From the NCBI GenBank assembly GCA_036557665.1, contig DATBHG010000002.1, forward strand, positions 186,001 through 250,000: DNA of 64,000 bases. The letters are read 5' to 3'. This document shows positions 35,617-43,949 of this stretch, one piece after another. Position 1 is the stretch's first letter, and the number at the start of each line of letters is the position of its first letter. The notes under the pieces were generated by a model, which searched no databases, was not told where the DNA came from, and saw only the letters and a program-made list of their open reading frames with translations. The stretch is from VAZQ01 sp036557665. Lineage in GTDB: Bacteria > Pseudomonadota > Alphaproteobacteria > Rhizobiales > Xanthobacteraceae. Position numbers and translations under genes: made by a program.

Positions 35617-36912
35617 CTAGTCGAGCAATCGTGCGATTACGAAGATCAGGCATCCGACACACGCGCCGACGAGGGTGCCGTTCATCCGGATATATTGAAG
35701 ATCGCTGCCGACGACGAGCTCGAGTCGATCAGTAAGCATCTTTGCGTCCCAGCGCCGCACGACCTCGGCAATGAACGAGCCGATCTCGCCGCGCCATGAC
35801 ATCATGGATAGGGCTAGGTGCTCGGCCGCGCTGTTGATGTGCTCCTGCATGACCTCATCGGTTGCAAGCGCGCGAGCGACAATGGAGATCGGTTTGGCAA
35901 GGGCAAGCTGAAGCCGCGATGATGGTTGTGCCAGATCACCGAGCGTCTTCTGGGCGAGCTCATCTGCAACCGATCGCAGCCACGCCTGTGCTTCGGGATG
36001 CGCGAGCAGCCGCCGTACTCCGGCGTTGATCCGCTCCCGCTTCTCCTTGGATGCGAGCAATTCGTTGACGACGGTATCAATCACCTCCCGGAATCTCGTG
36101 GATGCTTCGCTGGTTGGATTCCGCAGGCCGCTGAGGAGCTCGATCGTGCCGTTCACGAGGGCTGCAGCCACTCGGCGATCAATGGCTTTGGGAATCCACC
36201 AGCGGCTATGCTGGCTGACTAGCTCGTCGATCCTGTCGCGGTTCTTCTTGAGCCATCTGGTTGCAACCTCTATCGCGTGATCGAACAGAATGTCCGTCTC
36301 TCCGCTCGCTGTCAGGACGCGGATGCCGCGCGCGATCAAGGGTGCAAAATCCGTCTGGCGCAGTTGCGCCCCGAGCGTCCGCTGCAGAAACTTGTGCAAG
36401 TCACGGTTGCGCAGCGAATGGATCAGGTAGGGCAGGATCGCCGCGATGCTGCGTGCAATCAGTGGAGCGGTGGCAGGTGCCGCAAGCCAATCCGCCACCC
36501 GGCGCCCGATCTCCATTTGCCGGAGCTTGATCAAAAGAGCTTCCGGGGTCAGGAAGTTGCGCTCGACGAACCGTCCGAGTGTCCGACCGATGCGATCCTT
36601 GTTGCTGGGGACGATCGCGGTATGTGGAATAGGCAATCCCAGAGGGTGACGAAAAAGGGCCGTAACAGCGAACCAGTCGGCGAGACCGCCGACCATCCCC
36701 GCCTCGGCCCCGGATCGGACGAGCAGTGTGGCAAAACCAGGCTCTGGGACCATGCGGGTAATCACAAATATGGCCCCCATCGCAACGAGCAGGGCAGTGG
36801 CGACAACACGGTTTCGCCGCAGCCGCAGGCGAGCAGCCTCGTCGGAACCCTCACCGAGCAGTGGAAGGGGAGCGCTCGCGTTTACAGGCGAAGATGAGGG
36901 CTCAAGGTTCAT
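35617..36912 (-). CDS. DUF445 membrane protein
   Basis: A 431-residue protein with an N-terminal transmembrane segment (ALLVAMGAIFVITRM, ~39-53), a second hydrophobic stretch around the family signature GGLADWFAVTALFRHPLGLPIPHTAIVP, a long helical middle (100-390) and a C-terminal hydrophobic segment (GACVGCLIFVIARLL). This is the layout of the DUF445 family (YjiN of E. coli), whose function is unknown. It is probably inner-membrane anchored with helices in the periplasm or cytoplasm. Upstream of trmB on the same strand. Confidence 0.85.
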   Translation of the reverse strand: MNLEPSSSPVNASAPLPLLGEGSDEAARLRLRRNRVVATALLVAMGAIFVITRMVPEPGFATLLVRSGAEAGMVGGLADWFAVTALFRHPLGLPIPHTAIVPSNKDRIGRTLGRFVERNFLTPEALLIKLRQMEIGRRVADWLAAPATAPLIARSIAAILPYLIHSLRNRDLHKFLQRTLGAQLRQTDFAPLIARGIRVLTASGETDILFDHAIEVATRWLKKNRDRIDELVSQHSRWWIPKAIDRRVAAALVNGTIELLSGLRNPTSEASTRFREVIDTVVNELLASKEKRERINAGVRRLLAHPEAQAWLRSVADELAQKTLGDLAQPSSRLQLALAKPISIVARALATDEVMQEHINSAAEHLALSMMSWRGEIGSFIAEVVRRWDAKMLTDRLELVVGSDLQYIRMNGTLVGACVGCLIFVIARLLD

Positions 36913-37247
36913 GCACGCTCAGCTTTGCGCATGGATCGCAGCCGCGGTCCTCCACTCACGAGGGCCTTGCGAGCAGCTTCGCTGCGTCAACGTGAGCACG
37001 CCAAGGACGGCACGCCCCGCGCTTAGAAATCGCCATCTGCAGGCCATTTTGCAAGCGCCCGCTCTGCCGGGCCATGGAATGCGTCGTGCCCGCCCGTCTG
37101 CGGCGGAATGAGGCCTGTCGATGCAGTCTTACTTGCGCGGCGGGTGCTGCATGCCACTATCCGCCGAGCGGCGAGGCTTGTCTTCACTGAGCCCACTTTA
37201 TACGTGAGGCGCCTGTATTGGCTTCAGAGAATGCGGAGTCACTGCAT
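36913..37247. other. divergent upstream region of DUF445 and MFS genes; no gene seen
   Basis: The 335 bases between divergent starts are GC-rich, without a ribosome-binding-site-supported open frame. A possible rightward promoter is TTGTCT ... TTATAC near 37172-37197, with a short (14 bp) spacer, so it is weak. Confidence 0.3.
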
Positions 37248-38459
37248 ATGACCGTGCTGCAGAGCCCCAGCCTCCGCGTCAATGCGCTCATCGGAACCGG
37301 GCATTTTCTCTCGCATTTTTATCAGCTGTGTCTCCCGCCGATGTTTTTTGCGTGGCAGTCCAGCTTCGGGGTCTCTTTTGCCGAGCTCGGGCTCTCGATT
37401 GCTCTGATGTCCGGCGCTGCCGCACTGCTGCAGACGCCGGTCGGCTTTCTCGTGGACCGCTACGGGGCCCGCCGTTTTCTCGTATGCGGCACCCTCGTGA
37501 TGGCTTTGTCGATCTCCGCTTTGGCCTTTACCACGGCGTATTGGCAGGTCTTGTTGCTTTGCATGCTGTCCGGCATCGGCAATTCGGTGATCCATCCGAC
37601 CGACTACGCAATTCTCAGCTCGTCGGTGCAGCGCAGTCAGATGGGCCGCTCGTTTGCGCTGCACACGTTCAGCGGCAATCTGGGCTCGGTGTTCGCGCCG
37701 CCGGTCACGGCGGGACTGAGCTTTCTTCTAGGTTGGCGCAGCACGCTGCTTGTGCTTGGACTGCTCGGGCTCCCGCTGGTGCTCGTCATTCTCTGGCAAA
37801 GCGCAATTCTGCGCGAGCAAACCTCCCGGCACAGCGCCGAGCGCGGCTCTGCATTTCGCGGGGGCACTCTACTCATGACGAAACCCATGCTGCTCTTCTT
37901 CGGATTTTTCCTGCTGAGCGCGATTGCCACGGGAGGAATCCAATCCTGGTTGATTCCCGTGCTGCACGACGTGCACGGGCTCGGAGTCGAAGCTGCATCC
38001 CTTGCGCTCACGGGCTTCCTGGCTGGAGCCAGCAGCGGCGTCCTGATAGGAGGATGGGTGGCAGATCGGAGCGATCGCCACCTCGCCTTTACCGCGATAT
38101 TGACCATGGTGGCTGCTGCGCTCATGCTGCTGGTTTCCTTCAAGAGCATGAGCGAGGTCGCCACGCTGGGCGTGCTGTTCGCGGTCGGCCTGCTCATCGG
38201 AGCAAGCCGCACTCCACGCGATGTAATGCTCAAGGACGCATCGCCGCCGGATCAGATAGGCAAGGTCTTCGGATTTGTCAGTGCCGGCCTGCCGCTGGGC
38301 GGGGCGCTCGCCCCCGTGCCATTCGGCTATCTGTTCGACCAAGGGCGGCCGGATCTGGTCCTCGTGCTGGTCGCTTTCGTCCTCCTCGCCAGCCTGCTGT
38401 GCGTGGGGACGGCACGCGCGAATTCCGAGCGCAAGGCGCTCGTGGCACCGGCTGAGTAA
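37248..38459 (+). CDS. MFS transporter
   Basis: A 403-residue major facilitator with 12 predicted transmembrane segments. The start GHFLSHFYQLCLPPM, motif A-like loop GFLVDRYGARRFLV after helix 2, and GGWVADRSDRHLAF in the second half are typical. The pattern resembles the fosmidomycin-resistance/cyanate group rather than sugar permeases, but the substrate cannot be read. The ATG at 37248 is chosen over an upstream TTG because CGGAG precedes it. The gene interrupts the metK-trmB neighbourhood on the opposite strand, suggesting later insertion. Confidence 0.85.
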   Translation: MTVLQSPSLRVNALIGTGHFLSHFYQLCLPPMFFAWQSSFGVSFAELGLSIALMSGAAALLQTPVGFLVDRYGARRFLVCGTLVMALSISALAFTTAYWQVLLLCMLSGIGNSVIHPTDYAILSSSVQRSQMGRSFALHTFSGNLGSVFAPPVTAGLSFLLGWRSTLLVLGLLGLPLVLVILWQSAILREQTSRHSAERGSAFRGGTLLMTKPMLLFFGFFLLSAIATGGIQSWLIPVLHDVHGLGVEAASLALTGFLAGASSGVLIGGWVADRSDRHLAFTAILTMVAAALMLLVSFKSMSEVATLGVLFAVGLLIGASRTPRDVMLKDASPPDQIGKVFGFVSAGLPLGGALAPVPFGYLFDQGRPDLVLVLVAFVLLASLLCVGTARANSERKALVAPAE

Positions 38460-38486
38460 TGGAGTGTCGAGGTTTCGCCGGCTCGT

Positions 38487-39761
38487 TCAGCTCACGGCTC
38501 GTCTGAGCGGGTCGGCCAGATCGGTCCGCTCCCAGGAAAATCCGCCATCCTTCTCCGATGCCCGGCCAAAGTGCCCGTACGCCGCGGTCCGTCGATAGAT
38601 CGGCCGGGAGAGCTTGAGCGCCCGCCGGATGCTCGTAGGCCGAAGGGGAAATATCTCCGGCAACAGCTTCTCGATTTTCCTTTCATCGACTGAACCTGTG
38701 CCGTGCAGGTCGACAAGCAGGGACATGGGATCGGCAACGCCGATCGCATAGGCGATCTGAATTGTGCAGCGCTCTGCCAGTCCCGCTGCGACGACGTTCT
38801 TGGCCAAGTACCGCGCCGCGTACGCGGCGGACCGATCAACCTTGGTCGGGTCCTTCCCGGAGAACGCGCCGCCTCCATGGGGCGCATAGCCTCCATACGT
38901 ATCTACGATGATCTTACGGCCAGTCAGGCCGCAATCGCCATCTGGACCGCCAACGACGAAGTTTCCGGTGGGATTGACCAGAAAGTCGCCAGCTCGCTGC
39001 GGCATCCAGCCCTCCGGAAGCGCAGATGCAACAGTGTCCGCGATCATGTCCTTGACCATGCTCGGGCTGTATTTTTTTCCGTTGCGAGTCTCGGGGTTGT
39101 GCTGCGTCGACACGACTACCTTGGTGCAGCCTACTGGCTTCCCGTTGACGTATTGGACGGTCACTTGGCTTTTTGCGTCGGGCTGCAAGTCGAATAGCTG
39201 TTGAGAGCGGCGTCGCTCCGACATGAGTTTCAAGATCTTGTGAGCGAAATATATAGGGGCGGGCATGAATGAGCCCTTCTCGTAAACCTCGCTTTCGGTG
39301 CAGGCAAAACCGAACATCATGCCCTGGTCGCCGGCGCCCTCCTGCTCTTCGCCTTTCTTTTTCCTGGCGTCGACACCCATGGCAATGTCGGGCGACTGCC
39401 CGTGCAGCAGCACCTCGATCTCTGCGCCGCTATAGGAAAAGCCTTCCTGGTCGTAGCCGATGTCGCGCACGACGTCGCGGGCGATTTGAGCGATCATCTC
39501 GCGGTTCACGACGGCATGATTGCGATACCTCTTGAAAAACGGCGCTTGGCCGCGACCTTCGCCGGCAATGACGATTTTGTTGGTGGTGCACAAGGTCTCG
39601 CAGCCCAACCGGGTATTCACCTTGCTATCATCGGCGATGCCCAGCTTGATGTCGTTCTGGATGAACGCATCGAGAATCGCGTCCGAAATTTGATCGCAGA
39701 CCTTGTCGGGATGTCCCTCCGAAACCGATTCGCTGGTGAAAAGATAATTAGTGCGTGACAC
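38487..39761 (-). CDS. metK: S-adenosylmethionine synthetase
   Basis: A 424-residue SAM synthetase, somewhat longer than the ~390 of E. coli as usual in this order. TSESVSEGHPDKVCDQISDA, the signature GAGDQGMMFGFAC and the P-loop-like GGGAFSGKDPTKVDRSAAY are present. It makes SAM from ATP and methionine. It starts at a GTG with the strong ribosome binding site AAGGGGAG; that site can pair with an upstream hairpin loop. It lies downstream of lnt-phrR on the same strand. Confidence 0.97.
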   Translation of the reverse strand: MSRTNYLFTSESVSEGHPDKVCDQISDAILDAFIQNDIKLGIADDSKVNTRLGCETLCTTNKIVIAGEGRGQAPFFKRYRNHAVVNREMIAQIARDVVRDIGYDQEGFSYSGAEIEVLLHGQSPDIAMGVDARKKKGEEQEGAGDQGMMFGFACTESEVYEKGSFMPAPIYFAHKILKLMSERRRSQQLFDLQPDAKSQVTVQYVNGKPVGCTKVVVSTQHNPETRNGKKYSPSMVKDMIADTVASALPEGWMPQRAGDFLVNPTGNFVVGGPDGDCGLTGRKIIVDTYGGYAPHGGGAFSGKDPTKVDRSAAYAARYLAKNVVAAGLAERCTIQIAYAIGVADPMSLLVDLHGTGSVDERKIEKLLPEIFPLRPTSIRRALKLSRPIYRRTAAYGHFGRASEKDGGFSWERTDLADPLRRAVS

Positions 39762-39766
39762 TGAAA

Positions 39767-39830
39767 AGCTCCCCTTGCAGGCCCGGCAACCACGCTATGG
39801 CCGAGCCTTTGTTGCAGCGCCGGGGAATGG
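39767..39830 (-). promoter_or_regulatory. possible structured metK leader covering the ribosome binding site
   Basis: In the metK leader (minus strand) GCAAC (39815-39811) can pair with GUUGC (39790-39786). The enclosed loop contains GGCUC (39807-39803), and GCUC is complementary to GAGC in the ribosome binding site GGGGAGC (39774-39768). A pseudoknot that hides the start of metK is the principle of the SAM/SAH riboswitch known from Rhodobacterales. Spacing differs from the published form, so this is a candidate only. Confidence 0.3.
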
Positions 39831-39919
39831 GGTCAAGATATGCGCGAGCAGATATGCGCGAGCCGATCAACGTTTCAAGGGACGCTCAACAGGCGGAGAA
39901 CGGATCGCCGGCTTGCGTT

Positions 39920-40330
39920 TCAGCGATCGCCCTTGCCGGCGATTTCCTCAACGAGGTCAACGATCCGACGCCTCAGCTTGGGCTCCTTGATGCGGGTGAA
40001 CGCTCGGGTGAGGGACAGCCCTTCCGAGGTCGCGAGAAAATCCGATACGTAGCTGGGAGAGACTGCCTCCTTGGCGCCGGCGCCGACAGCGTGCACCGTG
40101 GGAGCGCCCTCAAAGAAAAACTCTACTGGGACCTGAAGGATGTGGGAGATCTGCTGAAGCCGGCTCGCGCCGATCCGGTTGGTGCCCTTCTCGTATTTCT
40201 GAACCTGCTGAAATGTAAGGCCGAGCGCATCGCCGAGCTTCTCCTGGCTCATGGAAAGCATCATGCGACGCATGCGCACCCGACTTCCTACGTGCTTGTC
40301 AATCGGGTTGGGAGACTTCTTGGCAGCCAT
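39920..40330 (-). CDS. phrR: XRE-family regulator PhrR-like
   Basis: A 136-residue regulator. Residues ~12-70 are a Cro/C1-type helix-turn-helix: VGSRVRMRRMMLSMSQEKLG, LTFQQVQKYEKGTNRIGAS. The C-terminal ~60 residues (DFLATSEGLSLTRAFTRIKE) resemble the alphaproteobacterial SinR/PhrR group. In Sinorhizobium the phrR gene next to actA (lnt) is induced by low pH and other stresses. The order lnt-phrR-metK is kept here. A perfect dyad in its promoter suggests autoregulation. Confidence 0.85.
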   Translation of the reverse strand: MAAKKSPNPIDKHVGSRVRMRRMMLSMSQEKLGDALGLTFQQVQKYEKGTNRIGASRLQQISHILQVPVEFFFEGAPTVHAVGAGAKEAVSPSYVSDFLATSEGLSLTRAFTRIKEPKLRRRIVDLVEEIAGKGDR

Positions 40331-40490
40331 ATCAAATACTCTCCTTGTGCGTCATACCCGGCTCGCAACTTTAATCTTCGGCGAGCCTCGAATCATCTGC
40401 CGATCAAAACGGGCACTCGCAAAGGTCAGTGTTCATGCTGACGTTCGGGAACGCAATGATTTTTCTCGGGCAAATAATAGCACCCTGTGT

Positions 40491-40510
40491 CCATTGCGGA
40501 AATGCAATGG
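40491..40510 (-). promoter_or_regulatory. perfect dyad upstream of phrR, candidate operator
   Basis: CCATTGC and GCAATGG are perfect 7-base inverted half-sites with a 6-base spacer, in the 263-base gap between lnt and phrR. A third half-site GCAATG lies at 40453-40458. On the minus strand a TATTAT -10-like hexamer falls just downstream, so the dyad would overlap the -35 region. A dimeric HTH protein such as PhrR itself is the natural candidate; this is inference. Confidence 0.45.
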
Positions 40511-40593
40511 TGCGGGTTGGTCAGTAAGTAAGGAAGCTTTTACCGACGATTCCCGATGTACATGCGCAGAGCGCTGATCTGACCTGCGAAGGA

Positions 40594-42279
40594 TCAATGT
40601 CGTGTCCTGCGAGACCATATGACCACGACAAGCGCAATTACGAGCACCGCCCCCAGCGTGCCATCACCGGCACGCGCATACGGAGTGGCTGCAATGCTCT
40701 GTGGCAGCGACGCATCAAGCACGCCCTGCGTGCCGAGGGGAAGCGACGTAATGACGCGTCCGAACGGATCGACGACTGCAGAGATCCCGGTATTCGCGGC
40801 GCGCACCAACGGCAGTCCCTCCTCAATGGCGCGCATCCTCGCTTGTTGGAAATGCTGCTGCGGTCCGGCGCTGATGCCGAACCAGCCGTCGTTGGTGAGA
40901 TTGAGCATCCAGGCTGGCCGCTCGCCGCTGCCTGACACGAAGGGCCATCCGACATAGCGGCCCACATGCTCGTAGGCCCAGCCTGCGCGCTGGGCGTGCG
41001 GTACGGCATCGCCTGGAAAGATGATCTCGTAGCAGACCAGCGGCAGAAAGTCCGGTGCGCCGGGGGCATGCTGATTCAGGCGCCGATTGCCCGCAATGAA
41101 CCCGCCCCGAAGCTTGGTAAGCTGACGTAGCCCCAGTTGCTCGAGGACGCCCTGGAACGGCAGATACTCGCCAAATGGGACAAGATGCACCTTGTCGTAG
41201 ACGGAGAGAATAGATCCGTCATGCCCGACCACGTAAATGGAGTTGTAGGCACGACGGATTGAAGCATTCGGCCGTACATCAGGTGGGCGGATACCACCGG
41301 TAATCAGAACGGTATTCGGTTCCAGCAACGCAACGATCCGCGCCAGTGCATCCGCTTCCCGCGTGAGAAAGAAAGGGAATGCGGATTCCGGCCAGATCAG
41401 GTGAGTGACGCCCCGCGTCCCTGTGGAATTCGGGTCCGTTGAGCGATTCGATAAATCGATGTACCGGCTCAACACCTGCTGCTTGCGAGAGTAGTTGAAT
41501 TTCTCATCCTGCTGCAGATTGGGTTGAACGATGCGCAATCGGACATCGCTGACAAAAGCGGTCTGGTTCTGCCCGAGACGAATGGCCCCAAAGGTTGCCA
41601 TGGCAACTATGGCCGAAGTTGCGAGCCCCGCGACTATCCATGGCTGTTTCGTTTCGACTTTCTCGTCCGCAAGGACAGCGGGCGTCGCATAGATCGCGAT
41701 TGCAGCAAACGTCAGGCCCCAGATCCCTACCACTGCGGCGCCTTGAGCGAGCCAAAGTGGCGAGGCGAGCAGGTATCCGAAGGTGTTCCAGGGAAAACCG
41801 CTGAAGAGGTGCCCGCGCAGCCACTCGGCTGCGGTTACTGCAACGGCAAGGGCCAGGATCCGAGTTGGGCCCGGTGTCCAGATCAGTCGAGCGACCGCAA
41901 AACCGAGCGCGGTCCACAGCGCAAGCCCGGCCGGCAGCGCAACCACTGCTATTGGAAGGAGCCAACCGAACGTCCTCGCGTCGACCAGAAACGCATTACC
42001 AACCCAGTAAAGACTCACGAGAAAATACCCGAATCCGAACCACCAACCTGCGGCGCCGGCAGCAAAGACTGCATGGATTCGATTTCCGGCCGCACCATCG
42101 ATCAGCCACACGGCCGCAGGAAAGCTGACGAACGGGATCAGCCAGGCCACCATCTCGGCAGGGCGAGAGCCCAAGATCAACAATGGCAGCGCGGCGGCCG
42201 CTCCGGCGAAGAACGCAATCGTGGCCCTGCGCCAGCCCCAAGCCAGGACAACGCTATGCGCAACTCTGGTCAGCTTCAC
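40594..42279 (-). CDS. lnt: apolipoprotein N-acyltransferase
   Basis: A 561-residue inner membrane enzyme. Six to eight hydrophobic segments fill residues ~20-240, followed by a nitrilase-type domain. The Glu-Lys-Cys triad is visible as LIWPESAFPF (Glu), YDKVHLVPFGEYLPF (Lys) and LVCYEIIFPG (Cys). It adds the third acyl chain to lipoproteins. In rhizobia this gene is actA, needed for acid tolerance. It starts at a GTG overlapping the corC-like stop (GTGA), indicating coupling. Confidence 0.95.
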   Translation of the reverse strand: MKLTRVAHSVVLAWGWRRATIAFFAGAAAALPLLILGSRPAEMVAWLIPFVSFPAAVWLIDGAAGNRIHAVFAAGAAGWWFGFGYFLVSLYWVGNAFLVDARTFGWLLPIAVVALPAGLALWTALGFAVARLIWTPGPTRILALAVAVTAAEWLRGHLFSGFPWNTFGYLLASPLWLAQGAAVVGIWGLTFAAIAIYATPAVLADEKVETKQPWIVAGLATSAIVAMATFGAIRLGQNQTAFVSDVRLRIVQPNLQQDEKFNYSRKQQVLSRYIDLSNRSTDPNSTGTRGVTHLIWPESAFPFFLTREADALARIVALLEPNTVLITGGIRPPDVRPNASIRRAYNSIYVVGHDGSILSVYDKVHLVPFGEYLPFQGVLEQLGLRQLTKLRGGFIAGNRRLNQHAPGAPDFLPLVCYEIIFPGDAVPHAQRAGWAYEHVGRYVGWPFVSGSGERPAWMLNLTNDGWFGISAGPQQHFQQARMRAIEEGLPLVRAANTGISAVVDPFGRVITSLPLGTQGVLDASLPQSIAATPYARAGDGTLGAVLVIALVVVIWSRRTRH

Positions 42280-43424
42280 GGGCGACGTGCGGACTTCAGG
42301 GGCGGGGCGTCCGGGGGGACCAAGCCTCTCGGCAGGTCGGACCCGGAGAGCGGGGTCGATGGCAGGGACCCAGCATTGGAATCTGCCGCTTCGTGCCTCG
42401 CGGCCTGCTTGCCATTGGCTCGATCCAGAACGCGATAGATGCGCAGCTTCTTTAGCCGACGCGGATCGGCGTCGAGGATCTCCAATTCGAACGGGCCGGG
42501 TCCTGGCACCAGCTCACCGCGGACTGGCACTCGGCCAATCCGGGTCATGACGTAACCTGCGAGCGTGTCCACCTCGTTGGCTGCTTCTCCGACATCGAAC
42601 TCGGGGCCAACCATCGCGGTGACATGCTCTAGGCCCGCCCGCGCGTCTGCGAGGAAGGAACCGTCAGGTTGAGGGACGATGTCGGGCGCATACTCGTCGT
42701 CGTGCTCATCGGCGATCTCCCCGACGATCTGCTCGACGATGTCCTCAATCGAAACAACACCATCGGCGCCGCCGTACTCGTCAACTACCAGGGCAAGATG
42801 GATGCGCGTTGCCTGCATCTTGGCGAGCAGGTCGAGTACCGGCATCGAAGGCGGCCCGTAAAGGATTTCGCGAATTATGCTTGCCTCTGATAGCGGCATC
42901 GAAAGATCGACCGCCTTCAGATCAAGCCCTGCCGGAAAGGGCTTCTTGCGCTTGGTGTTCCCTTTGGCCCCCGCCACGGCGCGCACAGTCATGAACGCGA
43001 CCAAGTCGCGGATATGGACCATGCCGGCAGCATCATCGAGCGTCTCCTCATACACGACCAGGCGCGAGTGTCCTGCGCTCTCGAACACCTTCATGAGCTC
43101 GCCCAACGAGATCTCCCGCTGCACCCCGATGATATCAGCCCGCGGAACCATCACATCCGCGATCCGGCGCTCCCGCAAGCCCAGTATGTTGCGGAGCATG
43201 ATCCGCTCCGTGGGCGAAAACCCGGTGTCGCCGGTGGCGTGCTCCAAGACATCCTTGAGATCCGCGCGGACGCTGCTCGTCCTCCATCCGAGCACAGCGC
43301 GCACGGCACGCGTGAACCATCCTTCCCGGACCTCCCGGTTGAGCTCGGAGGGTCTCGACACGAGGACGGGCAGATTAGGTACGGGGCCTGGCCCGCCTGA
43401 GCTGGATGGATCGGGATCCGGCAT
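42276..43424 (-). CDS. corC: HlyC/CorC-family protein (CBS pair plus transporter-associated domain)
   Basis: A 382-residue soluble protein. An acidic and charged N-terminus is followed by two CBS domains (~100-235: VMVPRADIIGVQREISLGEL, SRLVVYEETLDDAAGMVHIR, TRIHLALVVDEYGGADGVVS) and a CorC_HlyC domain (~255-345). There is no DUF21 membrane domain. E. coli YbeX/CorC, in the same ybeZYX-lnt order, is linked to ribosome and magnesium homeostasis; haemolysin naming is historical. Operon miaB-phoH-ybeY-corC-lnt. Confidence 0.92.
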   Translation of the reverse strand: MPDPDPSSSGGPGPVPNLPVLVSRPSELNREVREGWFTRAVRAVLGWRTSSVRADLKDVLEHATGDTGFSPTERIMLRNILGLRERRIADVMVPRADIIGVQREISLGELMKVFESAGHSRLVVYEETLDDAAGMVHIRDLVAFMTVRAVAGAKGNTKRKKPFPAGLDLKAVDLSMPLSEASIIREILYGPPSMPVLDLLAKMQATRIHLALVVDEYGGADGVVSIEDIVEQIVGEIADEHDDEYAPDIVPQPDGSFLADARAGLEHVTAMVGPEFDVGEAANEVDTLAGYVMTRIGRVPVRGELVPGPGPFELEILDADPRRLKKLRIYRVLDRANGKQAARHEAADSNAGSLPSTPLSGSDLPRGLVPPDAPPLKSARRP

Positions 43425-43430
43425 GGCAGA

Positions 43431-43949
43431 TCAGCAGTAGGGATTAGGAACGCCGAGGCGGCCGAGAATGCAGATTTCCAGCTCCTCCATCGCGTGCGCC
43501 TCGTGCTCAGCACGATGATCATAGCCGAGCAGATGAAGAAAGCCATGGACCGCGAGATGGGCAAGATGGTGCGCGAACGGCTTGCCGAGTGCCCGGGCCT
43601 CGCGTTCGGTTGTCTCGTAGGCAATCACGATGTCGCCCAACAGAGCCCGTGTTGCGCTCGGGATCGGCCGAGCATCTGCAGGAAACGAAAGCACATTGGT
43701 CGATTTGTCCTGCCGCCGCCATGCTCGGTTGAGATCGCGCACGGTGGAATCATCTGCCAGCACGACGGCCAATTCACCCCCTTTGAGCGCCACCGCGGAC
43801 GCGGCCTGACGTAGTGCGCGTTTCAATACGGCTGTGGAATTGCGCCGGGTGTCCCACAGGCGAGATCGGGTCACGATGTCAATGGTGGTCGCCCGCGAAA
43901 TGCGCGTGGACCGTACGTGCATGTGCTGGTAGTCCCGTGCCGAGCTCAT
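43431..43949 (-). CDS. ybeY: endoribonuclease YbeY
   Basis: A 172-residue metal-dependent RNase involved in 16S 3'-end maturation and ribosome quality control. The metal site is HLAVHGFLHLLGYDH (three histidines), and the middle region NRAWRRQDKSTNVLSFPA is conserved. The first in-frame ATG (43949) begins right at the phoH stop; an ATG at residue 10 is also possible. Confidence 0.94.
   Translation of the reverse strand: MSSARDYQHMHVRSTRISRATTIDIVTRSRLWDTRRNSTAVLKRALRQAASAVALKGGELAVVLADDSTVRDLNRAWRRQDKSTNVLSFPADARPIPSATRALLGDIVIAYETTEREARALGKPFAHHLAHLAVHGFLHLLGYDHRAEHEAHAMEELEICILGRLGVPNPYC

Noticed and set aside
41524..42438. 304-codon plus-strand frame antisense to lnt and corC
   Set aside because: Composition is rich in Arg, Pro and Gln with no hydrophobic core or motif; lnt on the other strand has its catalytic triad.
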